Under the pieces are notes generated by a model, which saw nothing but the letters and a program-made list of their open reading frames with translations, ran no database searches and had not been told where the DNA came from. A program made the translations under genes and the position numbers. A DNA stretch of 64,000 nucleotides from Hyaloraphidium curvatum (Eukaryota > Monoblepharomycota > Hyaloraphidiomycetes > Hyaloraphidiales > Hyaloraphidiaceae), in the NCBI GenBank assembly GCA_025558095.1, contig JAIVFI010000014.1, positions 186,001 to 250,000 of the forward strand. Reading direction: 5' to 3'. Positions 28,152-40,134 of the stretch are shown in pieces. How positions within the stretch are numbered: position 1 is the first letter of the stretch; every line of letters begins with the position of its first letter.

Positions 28152-31000
28152 ATGGCCTCCCCGCCGCCCGCCGGGGGCGGCGGCAAGGGCAAGGGCCGGC
28201 GACGCGTGTCGGAGGCGGCGCCGCCCGACCCGGAGGTTTTGGAGGAGCCTGCGGCGGCGGAGGTGCACGGGGGGGACGGCGAGCACGCGCAGCACGACCC
28301 GTTTCACGGCCCGTTCGAGGCCGAGTTCGGCGACGGCGAGCTGCTCGGGGTGGGTCGGCCGTTGATACGCCGGAATCTCGCGTCTAACTGGTGTTTAAAC
28401 CTGTGCGTGGGTGTGCGCTCGCGGAACCGCAGGCCGGGGAGGTCCCGCAGCACCTGCGCGCCATGGAGATGCACCAGTTCTACCGCGACCGCGCCGAGTG
28501 GTGGCACGCGCCGGAGCACCAGGAGTTCCTGCACTATGCCGACGCCGAGCGGGAACGGCGGGCGGCCGGCGGCGACCCGGCCGACGCGCTGCCGCAGCCC
28601 GGTCCGCCCGGCCCGCACGCCGTCGTCGCGCAGACGACGCTGTTCCACGGCGCGGGGCCCGCCGCGGACGTCGTCAACCAGGTCACGGCGCGCTACGAGC
28701 TGTACCGCGGCCGCGGGTCGGGCGTGCCGGGGGGCGAGACCGGCCTGGGCGAGCCGTACCCAACCGAGCGCAATCCGGACGTCGAGCGCGAGTGGCTCAT
28801 GCGGAGCTACAATCTCAAGCTCAGGCCGGTGCTGCCGAGGAACGGGTTCGTCGACGTGGAATCGATCAGGAAGCTGCGCTTCATCAGGGGGATGCCCGTG
28901 AAGCCGCCGCGGCCGCCGGCAACGGGGACTTTCGGAACCGGCGCCGTCAGGCCTGTTCTACCTGCCACTGGGACGTTTGGAGCGAGGCCGATCGGCGCAA
29001 GGCCTTTACCCGTCGGTGCAGGACCCGGCGTCGCCCGCCCAGCGGCTCCTGCCGGAGCGCCCGGCACTCCAGCAAACGCTGCGACACCCGGCGCCCCACC
29101 TGCTCGGCCGCCGATCGCACGTCCTCCACTTGCAAGACCGGCGACTCCAGGAGCGATACCCGCGAGGCCCGGCGTGCCCGGACGCCCGCCCGTTCGCGCG
29201 CCTGGCGTCCCCGTAGGCCCACCTGGGCAGCCTGGTGTTCCGTCACGCCCGCCCGGGCAACCTGGGGATCCCGTACGCCCGCCAGGACGACCCGGCGTGC
29301 CAGTTCGCCCCGTTGGACAGCCAGTGCAGCCTGGACAGCCCGGCCGACCGCCTGTGCGCCCCGTTGTCGCCGGCCGCCCGGGCGCACGCCCGCCTGGACC
29401 TCCCGGAGCACTTGGACGCCCGCCTGCCGCGCCTTTGAACCCCGCTGGACGGCCGCCTGGAGTCGTGGCTAGGCCGCCTGGTGCCGTTGGAAGGCCGCCG
29501 CAGGCCGTTGGCAGGCCTCGGCCGCCGCCTGCCGTCAGGCCGATCGGAGAGGACGCGGGCGATGCGGCGCAAGATGTGGACGTGCGGCCCTCGCTCCCGG
29601 GCCCGGTGGTCCAGTTGCCGGCCGACGGTGCGAGGCCGCCGGCCCGACCTCCGCTTGCGCGACCTCCGCTGGGACGGCCGCCTGCTGGGCGTCCGTCCGT
29701 CGCGGGGCGTCCCCCCGTTGCGCGGGCCCCGATGGCTCGTCCTCCGGCGGTGGCTGCCGGCAGTCCTCCGGGAGAGGCTGGTCGCCCGCCCGTGCCCGTT
29801 CCTGGTGCTGCAGCCAGTGCTGCACCTGGTGCTGCACCTGGCCTTGCGCCCGGCGCTGCTGCTGCTCCTGGCGTGGCACCTGCCGCTGCACCGGGGGCAC
29901 CACTGCCAGGGGCACCCGGAGAACCCGCGCCGCCGCCCGGCGTGCGTGTGCTCCCAAAGCCCCGCCTCGGTCGCCCCCCGAAGAACCCTCCCCCTCCAGG
30001 TGTCGAATACGTGCCCCGCCCGCGCCCCATGCCGGTCGTGCGGGGCCCGCCGCGCGCGGCGCCGACCGTGTTCCGGCCGCTCTCCGCCGGGCTGCCGCAG
30101 GACTCGTTCGCCGTCAAGCGCAAGGCGGAGCCCATGGGCACCGTTCCGCTGGGCGGTGCTAAGAGGCCGCGGTTGGACGGGTCGAGCCCGGCGAGGCCGC
30201 CGGCCACTGCTCCCGGTATGCCGAGGCCGCCCGTCGCTGCTCCCGGTGCGCCGCGGCCGCCCGTCGCTGCTCCTGGTGCGCCGAGGCCGCCCGTCAGTGC
30301 TCCTAGTGCACCGAGGCCGACCGTGGCTCCCTCGGCGCCCGCAGCACCTGCATCTGCACCTGCACCTGCAGCTGCCGCAGCTCCCACGGTGAATCATGTG
30401 GCTCCGGCACCTCGCCCTGCCGCGCAACCCGCCGCCCCGGCGCGGCCGCCCGCGGTGCCCACCCCGGCCGCGGCTTCCTCGCCTCCGTCTGCGACCCACG
30501 GCCCCTCCCCCCACGCCGCAGACTGGCGCTTCCGCCTGCGCTTCGGCGAGTTCGTGGAGGTGCTTTTTGACGAGCTCGGCGCCGCGTACCCGTGCCGCGC
30601 GCTGTGGTATGTCCCCGCAGAGCTTGACCCCGATCCCGAGTCGCCCCAGGCTGGCGAGCCGGCGAGCAAGGGCCATTTCCTGGTTGTTCACGCGATCGGC
30701 TGGCCCACCAAGGAGGACGCGTGGGTGTTCCTCGACCGGTACGGCCTCTCGCTCCTGCGCAAGCCGGGCGAGTCGCCCGATCTCGAGCCGATACCCCCGG
30801 ACAAGGCCGAGAAGGAGGCGTACCTGTTCGATTTCACCTCGCCGTCGTACGTCGAGGACGTGCGCGGGGCGACATGGGACGTGAAGCGGTCCGATCTGCC
30901 GAGCCTGCGGGGGGTCTGGGTGCGGCCCGGGTGGGACAGGGCGGTGGGGAGGCGCAAGTTCGTCAGCGGCAGGCAGAGGGGCAGGATCAGGCCGCTGTAG
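28152..31000 (+). CDS. Long proline-rich protein with chromobarrel/Tudor-like C-terminal domain
   Basis: Two exons, 28152-28349 and 28433-31000 (83-nt intron, GTGGGT...CGCAG, phase 0), 921 aa. The N-terminal 240 residues are ordered (HLRAMEMHQFYRDRAEWW, YNLKLRPVLPRNGF). Residues about 240-740 are Pro/Ala/Gly/Arg low complexity with repeats like RPPGQPGVPVRP. The last 165 residues form a compact domain: FRLRFGEFVEVLFDELGAAY, PCRALWYVP, then HFLVVHAIGWPTKEDAWVF. This spacing resembles chromobarrel/Tudor/agenet readers (a YPAR-like strand followed by GWxxKxDxWV). A chromatin- or methyl-ligand-binding nuclear role is inferred, weakly. The repeats make the central part prone to length variation. 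No relation to the neighbouring genes is evident. Confidence 0.75.
28930..29560 (+). repeat. Coding proline-rich minisatellite-like repeats
   Basis: Within the long proline-rich gene, codons for GxPxRPPGxPG-like motifs recur in irregular tandem. The DNA shows the matching recurring CCCGCCCGG...CAGCC pattern. The copies are too diverged to give a clean unit. Confidence 0.55.
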
Positions 31001-31195
31001 CCGCCGATGAGGCAGATTTGGATATTCGATTCCACGACACACGAGGTCCGCGCCTTTTGGGGCTCGCGAGATCGCGCGCTTTTCCGCCCGGCCGCGCCGT
31101 CCAAGTTCAACCGCTCTCGTTCGGCCCCCCGGGCCACCAATCCCGGGCAGCGCCCCCTCCACGGGTGCAATTGCGCCCGGCGCTCGCCTGCCACC

Positions 31196-32468
31196 ATGGC
31201 GCCGCCGCTCTTTGCTGTGTGGAACCAGTACATCACCTGGCCCGACGACTACCTCCCCATCATCCCCTACGCGTTCGGCACGGCGTTCGTGCACTGGCTG
31301 ATCAAGGACGCGCTCGTGACCGTGCGTGACCGTATTTCCGAAGTGGGGCGCCGGGTGACCGCGATCCGCAGCCCCTGGCAAAGAAGTACCTCGTCGAGGA
31401 CCAGCTGGCAAAGGAGGTCGCCGCCGCCAAACGAGCCGCCGCGGCGGCCAACGGCGCCGGGAACGGGGTGCAGCCCAACGCGACGGTCGCGGAGCAGCGC
31501 AAGGGCAAGGCGGAGAAGGCCGCGGCGGAGAAGGAGGCGGCGGACAAGGCGGCGGCCGAGGCAAAGAAGAAAGCCAGCGAGGACGATGACGGGCCGCGCT
31601 ACCTGGAGGAGAAATTCGGCATGGCCGTGTGGAACTTTGTCTGCCACGGGTTCCTCTGGTGGGTGTCGAGCGGGCCGTCCGGGGTGCGGGGGAGGCTCAC
31701 CCGTGGGGCAGGCTGTACGGCTGGTACGCGATCCGCGACGAGCCGTGGGTTTCGGACCCGCGGCTGTGGTTCGAGGGCTGGCCGGCGAGCCAGACCATGT
31801 CGCCGCGGATGTTCACGCTCTACTACCTGTTCACGGGGTACTACGTCTACGCCTTTTTCGACCTGTTCCGGCAGCTGCGGCAGAAGGACTTTGCCCAGAT
31901 GGTCGTGCACCACGCCGTCTCGTGCTTCCTCCTGCTGTTCGCGTTCTCGTACGGTTTCCACCGGGTCGGGGCCGTGCTGATGCTGTACCACGAGGCGTCG
32001 GACCCGTTCATGGAGGCGGCAAAGGTGGCCGTATACACTGGTTACCAACGGGTGGGTTACTTAAACCGTTCATTGCGCCAGCAGCACTAACAGCATTGCA
32101 GGTTGCGGATTTGCTGTTTGTGGCGTTCGCCGCCGTTTTTATTGTGACGAGGGACATCCAGTATCCCATCAACGTCATCTACCCCGCGTGGTGGGGACTT
32201 CCCCGGTTACTTTTTGACCACAACTGAGTTTCCGCCCCGGCGCAGGAAGTACGCGCCCACGACCTACCCCGACGGCACGCCCGACCCGGGCATCCTCCCC
32301 GTCATCATTTTCGCCCTCCTAACACTCCTAGCCCTCCACATCTTCTGGTCGGCGATCATCGTCTCGATCGCCATCAAATTTATCCGCGAGGGACAGGTCA
32401 AGGGGGATGTGAGAGACCAGCACTTTGACGAGGCTGAAATGGAGAGGGTAGAGCATGCGGCCGAGTGA
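31196..32468 (+). CDS. Ceramide synthase-like TLC (LAG1/TRAM/CLN8) protein
   Basis: Five exons: 31196-31321, 31372-31658, 31712-32051, 32102-32190 and 32246-32468 (introns 50, 53, 50 and 55 nt), 354 aa. Splice choices are confirmed by family motifs: FLWLYGWYAIRDEPW, TGYQRVADLLFVAF and YPAWKYAPTTYP all appear only after splicing. The Lag motif is clear: HHAVSCFLLLFAF and FHRVGAVLMLYHEASDPFME, with the two adjacent histidines and the acidic HExSD. Several membrane segments flank it. Between the first membrane segment and the TLC domain is a Lys/Ala/Glu-rich insertion (about 50-110), unusual in length. LAG1-type enzymes N-acylate sphingoid bases in the ER. A non-catalytic TLC protein is the alternative. 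Confidence 0.87.
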
Positions 32469-32627
32469 ATCAACAAATGGAAACCACGCTCTGCTATCCA
32501 TTCGTCCGAATGCTCAATCACAGAACTCTGTACAAAGCGTCACTACCGGTCCGTATTTACACTCTTGTGGAAGATTTCAGCATTCAGCAACAGTCCACGC
32601 CCGCACAGCGGGCAAGCATGTCCACGA

Positions 32628-34890
32628 TCAGACATTTCCAACGGTTTTGGAGTAGGTGGGCACCGATTTGGACGCCCGCTTGGCCTTGCCCATGACCTGC
32701 TCCACGGCAGCCGCAGCAGCCTCGGCCTCGGCGTTGCGGCGCTTTCTCCGCAGCACCAGCAGGGTGATGAGGCCGGCGATCGCCGCTCCGACGACCGCCC
32801 CCATGGCAGCGATGCCGGCGATCGCCCCCGTCGAGAGCGAGCTCGAGGTCCTGAAGGTCGTTACCGTGCCATCCTTAGAGACTTGCATGTTTTCCGGCAC
32901 CTGGATCGTCACCGGCGAGGTCTGCACCTCCTTTTCGTCCACCGAAACGGCGCGGATCTCGGGCACGTTCGCGTCGCGGTACATCAGGCGCCGGCGGCGC
33001 TGCCCGTTGAAGTTCTGGGTGTCGTCGGCGTACATGCGCAGCAGGATGGTGATGGTGTAGGCGAGCGCGAGGTTGCGATCGTTGGGCATCGAGATCATGT
33101 AGTCGCCGCGGGAGCCGACGGTGCCAAAGCTGGATTGGACGCTCGAGTACAGCTTGATGTTCGGGGTAAAGGAGGTGCGGATGCTCCATTGCCGGTCGCT
33201 GTCGGACGGCGTGATGCTTCGCACGAAGTTGACGTTCTCGCCGACGGTAGTCCTGACGCCGGCGGAGCCCGAGGCGGTGGCGGTCGCAGCAGCGGGAGTA
33301 AGAAGGCTCCAGTAGCCGGTGAGATCGCCGCGGCTGACGCGGTACTCCTTGACGGCGACGGCCGAGAGCTGCTTGGGGTTCGTGAAGGCACCGTTCGCTT
33401 CGATGGTCTGGCCGATGGTACGCGACGTTCTGAAGGGCAAAAGCAAGATCAATTGGGACGACTGTGCATCCATTTGGCGAATGTAACTCACTGCACGACG
33501 TCGAAAGGCGGGCTCCAGGTGATTGGCAGGTTCGACGACGCCGACTTGCAAAAGTCGATGTCGCCGGCGAGCGTGAACTTGCCGACATCCGCGAGGCTCA
33601 GCGATTCGGCCAAGGAGACGTTGCAAATGGACACTGAGCCGTTGTTGTACAGGCAGCCCAGAATGATGTCGAACTGGTACGGTGTAGCCGATGCGATGCT
33701 GCAGGAATCCGGCGTTGAGCCATCCGTCGGCTTCCAAGTGAACTTGAGAATGCCGCTCATGTAGCACTGGTCGCCCGTCTCCGAGCAGGGTGCAGATCCG
33801 CCCGATTGGTGCTGCCCGTCTTCGCCGTTGACGTACGTGTTCGTCCATGCATGCGACGGGTAGGCATCGAGGTCGAGGCCGGCGTATAGCCCTTGGCCGT
33901 CCTCCTTGAGGATATTATACTGCGGCGTTGCCAGCTGCTCCTCCGCGAAGTAGGCGTAATAAGGCCTGGAGGAGGGGGACGCATGCAGTCAGCAGTTGGG
34001 TGGAAGAAGTTCGCAATCACACGCACCAGTTTGTGCTCAGCTGGTAGGCAATGCTAGCTTCGACGAGACCGGCTTCGCTCTTGGAGTACGTCAGGCTGGA
34101 GACCTTGAAGTCGTAGTTGTATGGGATCTCGGTGTTGTTGGTCATCGGGGATGACATGTTGCTCTGACCCGGCGTCTGGGAATCGACGGACGCCGATCGG
34201 CGATCAGGAGAACAGCGTGTTAAAGGAGCTGGCACGGCCAACCTGAAAAGTGACGTCGAAAAAAAGCGAAGTGTTGGCCATGTACGGAGTGGATGTGGTG
34301 AAGTTGGCGTAATCTTCCCACCACACGAATACGCGGCCGTCGTAACGAATGTACGTCTGACCGTTGCCCGTGTCATTTTGGGTCTGGAGGAAGCCGCAGT
34401 TGTCCATGGTGGCGTTCCGGAAGTCCTCCCAGCCAAACTGGTATTTGTGCACGAAGTAGCAAGTGCTTGCCGCTCCGTCAGCCGCTGGGTCCGTCAGATC
34501 CTGGCCCGAGTACACGCTGACGCCAGAGGGAATCGATGAGAACTGGAAGCGGTCCCACTCGCGCCGGCATCCGGCGGGTCGGTTGTTCGAAACGGCGGCA
34601 TCGTACGTGGTAGTATTGGGATCCGAGAGCTGAATGACCAGCTTCCGGGTGAACGCATCGTTGGTGACAGGACCGACGCCGGGAAACGATTGCACGTAAA
34701 TTTCGATGCTGTCCAGAACGTCGTTGATGAGAAAGGGATAGCCCGGGGCCGGCGGCGTCAGAAGGAGGGGCCCAATCAAAGTCACAAGAGAACCGTCGGC
34801 GTCCGGGCCGGGGTGGGCCATATCGGCGCAAGTGGAGAGCGCGCCGGCTGCGGGGTGGATAGCGAGCGCGAGGAGAAGAAGGAGAGCCAT
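32628..34890 (-). CDS. Type I membrane glycoprotein, unknown family, 690 aa
   Basis: Four exons: 34890-34243, 34175-34027, 33965-33492 and 33429-32628 (introns 67, 61 and 62 nt), summing to 691 codons. The ATG at 34890 gives a classic signal peptide (MALLLLLALAIHPAAG). The luminal part is rich in N-glycosylation sequons (NATM, NDTG, NFTT, NTSL, NNTE) and paired cysteines. It is about 600 residues long, with protein-like motifs such as PYYAYFAEEQLATP and IDFCKSASSNLPITW. A single membrane segment (IAGIAAMGAVVGAAIAGLI) is followed by RRKRR and a short cytosolic tail. An upstream in-frame ATG at 34965 exists but would bury the signal peptide. I do not recognise the extracellular domain. Cell-surface or vacuolar location is inferred. 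Confidence 0.83.
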
Positions 34891-35790
34891 GGCGGGGCCG
34901 CGCAGGACGGTGTGGGCTCTATGGGGCGGGGCGCGTGCGGCCGCGCGGCCGCTGCACGGCGCCATAACGCCTCGCGCCGATCAAATGTCTGTGCTGAACG
35001 CGTCGGAAGGCTACCCAGAGCTAGCCTGCGGAATCTTCGGTCGGTGGCGGTTTTGGGATCGGTGCGTCCTCGGACGTCATCAAGGGGCGGGTTCGTCAGC
35101 GGCCGGCGGCGCCATGACTAAACTCAAGTGACGGCATGCCGACCGCAGCAGCTCCACTACCCCCGGAGAGATGCCAAATCTCTTCAATTGGAAATCCGGT
35201 GGGCATCTGCGGCTCCCTGGGGCAGGAGGAGCAGCCAGAAGCCGGATCCCCGGCACGGGATGCTGCGCTTATGTCATCCGCAGGACACTTCGAGGGTCGG
35301 TCGTCCGGTCGTTCCCGGCCCGAGCCACCAACCGAATGGCAACACAACGGTACAGCCAGAGCTTTGCGCCGCGCCACATCGTTCGATAGTGGACTTCTTC
35401 CATTGACGAAGGACTCTCCAGGCTCGAAACGAACGGTGGCGTCGGCCAAAGTGCAGGGCGGCAATTGCACGACACTGCAGCTTTCGCGCCACCAAAAGGG
35501 TAGTTGGGTGTCGCGACCACCTGCGAGACGAGCTCTATCTTCTGGAGGGGACGGAACGAACGGGGCGGGTACTCATAGGTCATGTCATCCCTCCAATGAG
35601 GGATCTCGAAGAGCATAGCCAGGGGACACCGAGGCTTGATCTTGAGAGCTAGAAAGTTGGCGGCGAAGCTTTTCCTCCTGATTGATTACTTCTCTGCGTG
35701 ACTCGGGTTACTCGTGTGGCAGCTGCCCGACTCGGCCCATTGGCCCAATTGGTCACGAAAAGGGGTCCTGGGCTGCCTGGCCTGCCTTCA
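34891..35790. other. Intergenic region, divergent promoters
   Basis: About 900 bases between the starts of the membrane glycoprotein (minus) and ALG8 (plus). Frames on both strands are short or not protein-like. No repeat or RNA gene noticed. Confidence 0.4.
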
Positions 35791-37732
35791 ATGTCCCGCC
35801 GCAAAAGCCCCGGTGCCGTCGACGGCGCGTCGATAGACCAGCAGGACGACGCGGTGCCCGACCGCGATGCCGCGGACGCGTCGGAACGCGAGCGCGGTTT
35901 CCTCGCCAAGTGCTTCTCCCCGACCTCGCCCTACATCTCCGTCCTCGTCTTCGGGACGATCGTCAAACTCTTGCTGATCCCCGCGTACTCGTCGACGGAC
36001 TTTGAGGTCCACCGCAATTGGTTGGCCCTGACACGCGCGCTACCGCTCGGGCGCTGGTACACGGAGGCCACGTCGCAATGGACGCTCGACTACCCTCCCT
36101 TCTTTGCCTGGTTCGAATGGGCACTGGCAAAGATTGCCGAGGCCGTTTCCGCCGCCGGAACGCGCTTTGGCAGGCCGTTGGACGCGTCCATCTTCGGGAT
36201 CAGCGCGGAGCCGCTCATGTCCTGGGACATTCTGCTGTTCCAGCGGCTTACTGTCATTGCGACCGACGTCGTCTATTGGACCGCGGTCGTCAGGCTCTTT
36301 ACGAACCCCTCCCTCTTCCCGGGGATTAGCACTCTTCACAGCCAGATCATGGTCGGCATCGCGTTCCTCAACCCTGGCCTCCTCATGGTGGACCACATTC
36401 ACTTCCAGTACAACGGCTTCCTCTTCGGAATCCTGTGTTGGTCGATTGCCATGGTCGCAGAGGGGCGAGAACTCGTGGCGGCGGCCCTGTTTGCCGCCCT
36501 GCTCAACTTCAAGCATATCTACCTTTACATTGCCCCGGCGTACTTTGTCTACCTGCTGCGGGGATATTGCTTCCGAAAGGATGCTCGGACGGGGCGAGAA
36601 TCGTTCGATCTCGTCCGATTGGTTGCTCTCGGGCTCGTCGTCATTTCCGTCTTTGCTTTGTCTTTCGCACCATTTGCTCTCATAGCCGTGCGCGACCGTG
36701 AACCAAAGAGCTCCGTTACCGAAGCTGTGACGGGCGCACTGGGTGCCATCGCCGGCCGCCTCTTCCCTTTCAAGCGCGGCCTCGTGCACGCGTACTGGGC
36801 CGGCAACTTTTGGGCGCTGTACGTGTTCCTGGATCGCGTGCTGGCTTTCGGCGGCAAGCTGCTCGGTTTCCCGATTGACATGTCGAGCGCGCAATCGGCG
36901 ACGAGGGGCCTGGTGGAGGACGTCTCTTTCGCGGTCCTGAAGGACGTGCGGCCGGGTCCGGCAGCTCTTCTTACCCTGTTGGCACAGATTGTGAGTCGGA
37001 ATCCGTTCATGGCTCTGCAGGAATCAAGCGCACCAGCTCACATTGGAGTGCTTCCTTTAGCCTTCGCTCGTGGTGCTCTGGAGGAAGCCCACGCGCGACC
37101 AGTTTATCAACGCGCTCATTCTCTGCGCGTACTCGAGCTTCTTGTTCGGCTGGCACGTTCACGAGAAGGCCGTGTTGCTCATGACTATCCCCTTTACGTG
37201 GGTACCTTTCCGTGCCCATCATTCCATGCTTGCTGAACCGGAACCGGTTCGCCGACTTCAGGCTGATTGCTTCCCGATCGGCGACCTACACCCGACTGTA
37301 CATGATCCTTTCCCTCGCAGGATACTACGGACTCTTCCCCCTGCTTTTCGGTGGAATGGAATGGCCCCTGAAGTGGAGCGTCTTCAGCTTGTGGACTGTG
37401 TTGTCGGGGCACGGACTCCGCTACATGTGGGTGTCCTCTCGTTTGGTCTGATCGCCGCCTCACCATGCTGGCTCAGACTCAGCAGCAACAAGCCTTCCTC
37501 CGGGCCGGTGAAGCTTTCGCCGGCAATGAAGCTGCTCACGGAAACGCTCCCGGGCATCTACTACTCGAGAACTTTCTTCATCGTCGCATTCGTGCTGCCT
37601 GTGCTCCAGTTTGCGGTCGATCGGGGCAAGAGGTTCGAGTTCCTCGATAACATGGTGACGAGCGTGTGGTGCGCTGCCGGGATCGTGCTCTCGTGGATCG
37701 GAATGTACGCCACTGTGCTGTCCGGTGCATGA
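35791..37732 (+). CDS. ALG8: Dolichyl-P-Glc:Glc1Man9GlcNAc2-PP-dolichol glucosyltransferase ALG8
   Basis: Four exons: 35791-36990, 37061-37197, 37262-37426 and 37477-37732 (introns 70, 64 and 50 nt), 585 aa. The family signature is unmistakable: SSTDFEVHRNWLALTRALPL, then WTLDYPPFFAWFEW, and DHIHFQYNGFLFG. After splicing, PSLVVLWRKPTRDQF and FLFGWHVHEKAVLL appear, the second a hallmark of ALG6/ALG8. DYPPFFAWFE with FEVHRNW points to ALG8 rather than ALG6. The enzyme adds the second glucose to the lipid-linked oligosaccharide in the ER before transfer to protein. Many membrane segments are present, as expected, and the length is typical. The first exon starts MSRRKSPGAV. Confidence 0.94.
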
Positions 37733-38033
37733 ATTGAGATTTCGAACTGTGATTGGTTTGAGCGGCGCAAGGTGAGAGGTCCCAGAAACTGCCGCCTCAG
37801 TCAGGCGCCGCCGGCTTCTCCCTCGTGGCGGACGGACTTGCGCAGCCGCACAGCAAACAACCGGCCCGTCCGTGGCTCGCAGCACCCGACCCTCGTAAGC
37901 AGTCTCTACCGCTTTTTGCCGCCCAAATCATTTCTCTGACGGGCGCTTGCGTTCGCTGCCGTCTCCGCTCAGGGTCTCCCAGAAACAGTGACACCGGTCT
38001 CTGAGCCCTCTGCCGACGAAGGCCCCACGAGCG
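37733..38033. other. Short intergenic region
   Basis: About 300 bases between ALG8 and the RING-vWA gene, same orientation; no gene seen. It should hold the ALG8 3' end and the next promoter. Confidence 0.4.
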
Positions 38034-40019
38034 ATGGCATCGAGCATTGACCCGCCCTCCGAGGCGGCCGCTTCCGCCGACGCCTGCTCCATCTGTCTGC
38101 AGGACCTCGAACGCCGTGGCGGGCGCCCTATCATCAACCCCGGCTGCGGGCACGAGCTTCACCTGGCGTGCTTCCACCAGCTCCTCCAGGCGAACCCTGC
38201 CGCCGCATGCCCCGTCTGTCGCAAGCCCCTCGGGGCCGGCGTTCCGAGCCAGGGCCTCCCGCAGACCTTCGTGCGCAACGTCGCCCCGGTCGCTCCGCCC
38301 CCCTTGCAAGCCCCGCAGCAGATGGCCATGCCGCGCCTCTTCCAAGGTCCGCAGCAGATTCGCAGCTTCGGATACGGAAACAGGGCCCGTACTCTCGACC
38401 ACGAGCGGGACTTTGCGGACACGCTGCCTTCCACCCACGACCCGGCCCTGGACGACCCCGTTGCCCCCGCGCCCGACGCTCACAGGCCCGCTGGCACGTA
38501 CGACTACTCGCAAATCGTGCGCCTGAAGCTCGACGCCGAGTCCGACCCGGTCACTGCCGAGGCCACCAAGCTCACGACCATGGTCTCGCTCACCGTTGGT
38601 CCGGATCCGAATGAGAGCGAAGACCGCAACGCAATCGATTTGGTGGTCGTCGTGGACAAGAGCGGCAGCATGTCTGGCTCCAAGATTACCCAGGTCAAGG
38701 ACACGCTGCGCTACATCCTCGAGACCCTCTCGCCTCTTGACCGCGTCAGCATCGTCCTGTTCGACTTCACGGCCAAGATGCTGTGCGGTCTTAAGCGGCT
38801 GACTCCCTCGGGCAAGGCCGAGCTCGGGCTCCTCATCAACAGGATCGACGCTGGCGGCGGCACAACCATCGCAGGCGGCCTGTCCCTCGCCCTGGACGTG
38901 GTTGAAAAGCGCCTGCAGAAGAACTCTAGCTCCGCGATCCTGCTTCTGTCGGACGGGCAAGACTCGCCGGGCAGCGGTGGTGCGGTGTCTCCGTACGAAA
39001 GGCTGAAGCAGAGGGCGCAGCTGGCCAGCTCGCCGGTCTTCTCCTACGGAATCGGAAACGACCATGACGCGAACTGCCTCACGACCCTGGCGTGCCAGGG
39101 GGGGACCTTTACTTTCGTCGACAACATGGAGATGGTCCGCAGTGCCTTTGCCGGAGCGATCGGAGCCCTCAAGGGCATCGCCGTCAAGGACTGCCTCCTC
39201 ACTCTGAAGCTGCCTGCGCAGCTCGGGGGCACGTTCAGCAAGGTGCTCAGCGGATACCCGGTCGAGCGGCAGGATGCCACCACCGTCGTGGTCAAGTTTG
39301 CCGATGCATACTACGAGGAGGAGAGGTGCGTGGAATGCTGCAACGATACTGGATTTCAATGCTAACGACTGCTTCCAATTAGGAACCTACTGGTCGAGAT
39401 CTCCCTCCCTGCGTGCAGGCCCGAGCGGCAGCAAATCCTTGAGTGCTCTGCCGATTACACCATCCTCGACACGAGTGCCGCGGCCGCCGCGTCGGCGACG
39501 CCGCTCAAAGTCGATCGCGTTGCTCCCGCGAACCTGCCGCAGCGCATCACAAAGAACGCCGAAGTGATGCGGCACAAGCTGAGGATCGAGGTCAGCGAAG
39601 CCATCCAGAGGGCGCTGCTCGTCGCAGACGACGAGAACGACCTTGTTCGGGCGCGCCGCATTCTAGCCGAGATGGAGACCGAGGTCCGCGCCTACCGGGA
39701 CACCATCGCGCCTTCCGAAATCACGCTGGCGGTGCCTGGCGCAGAGGCCGTTGGTTCCTCGTCGGCGAACCCTCCCGGCACATCAGCGGATCAGGAGCTT
39801 CTGGAGTTCGTCAACGCCATGCTTGCGGACCTGCGCCGCTGCGCGGAATCGTTCCAGTCGCGCGACAGCCTCGAGCAGGGCGGAAGGGGCTTCATCAGAT
39901 CTACGGTCTCCTCGAACCTCATGCAGCGCACGGTCACTTCGGAGATGCGGAGCGAGACGTCGAGGAACTACCAAAGCAAGAAGAGCAAGGTGTACTCCGA
40001 CCTGAGCAAGAAGGGTTAA
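38034..40019 (+). CDS. RING-H2 and von Willebrand A domain protein, probable E3 ligase
   Basis: Two exons, 38034-39325 and 39383-40019 (57-nt intron, GTGCGT...ATTAG, phase 2), 642 aa. The RING-H2 finger uses C18, C21, C38, H40, H43, C46, C59 and C62 (CSICLQDL, CGHELHLACFHQLL, CPVC). A spacer leads to a vWA domain (about 190-380) with an intact metal-ion-dependent adhesion site, DKSGSMSG, plus GGGTTIAGGL and SDGQDS. The C-terminal 250 residues are predicted strands then helices (MRHKLRIEVSEAIQRALLVA, LVRARRILAEME). The RING-vWA pairing is known from plant WAV3-type ubiquitin ligases. Ubiquitin ligase activity is inferred from the complete finger. The vWA part would bind substrates. Confidence 0.88.
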
Positions 40020-40134
40020 GTCGGACAGAAGCTGAACCCGGCAGGCGGACACACAGACAAAACGAACATTCAAACAGCCAGCGCTTGAGCTATTTGCAGA
40101 GCTCGCAACATTGTAGATATGTGTCACTACATCA

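Noticed and set aside
29243-31564. 773-codon minus-strand frame
   Set aside because: Shadow of the proline-rich plus-strand gene; simple repeats on one strand leave the other open too.
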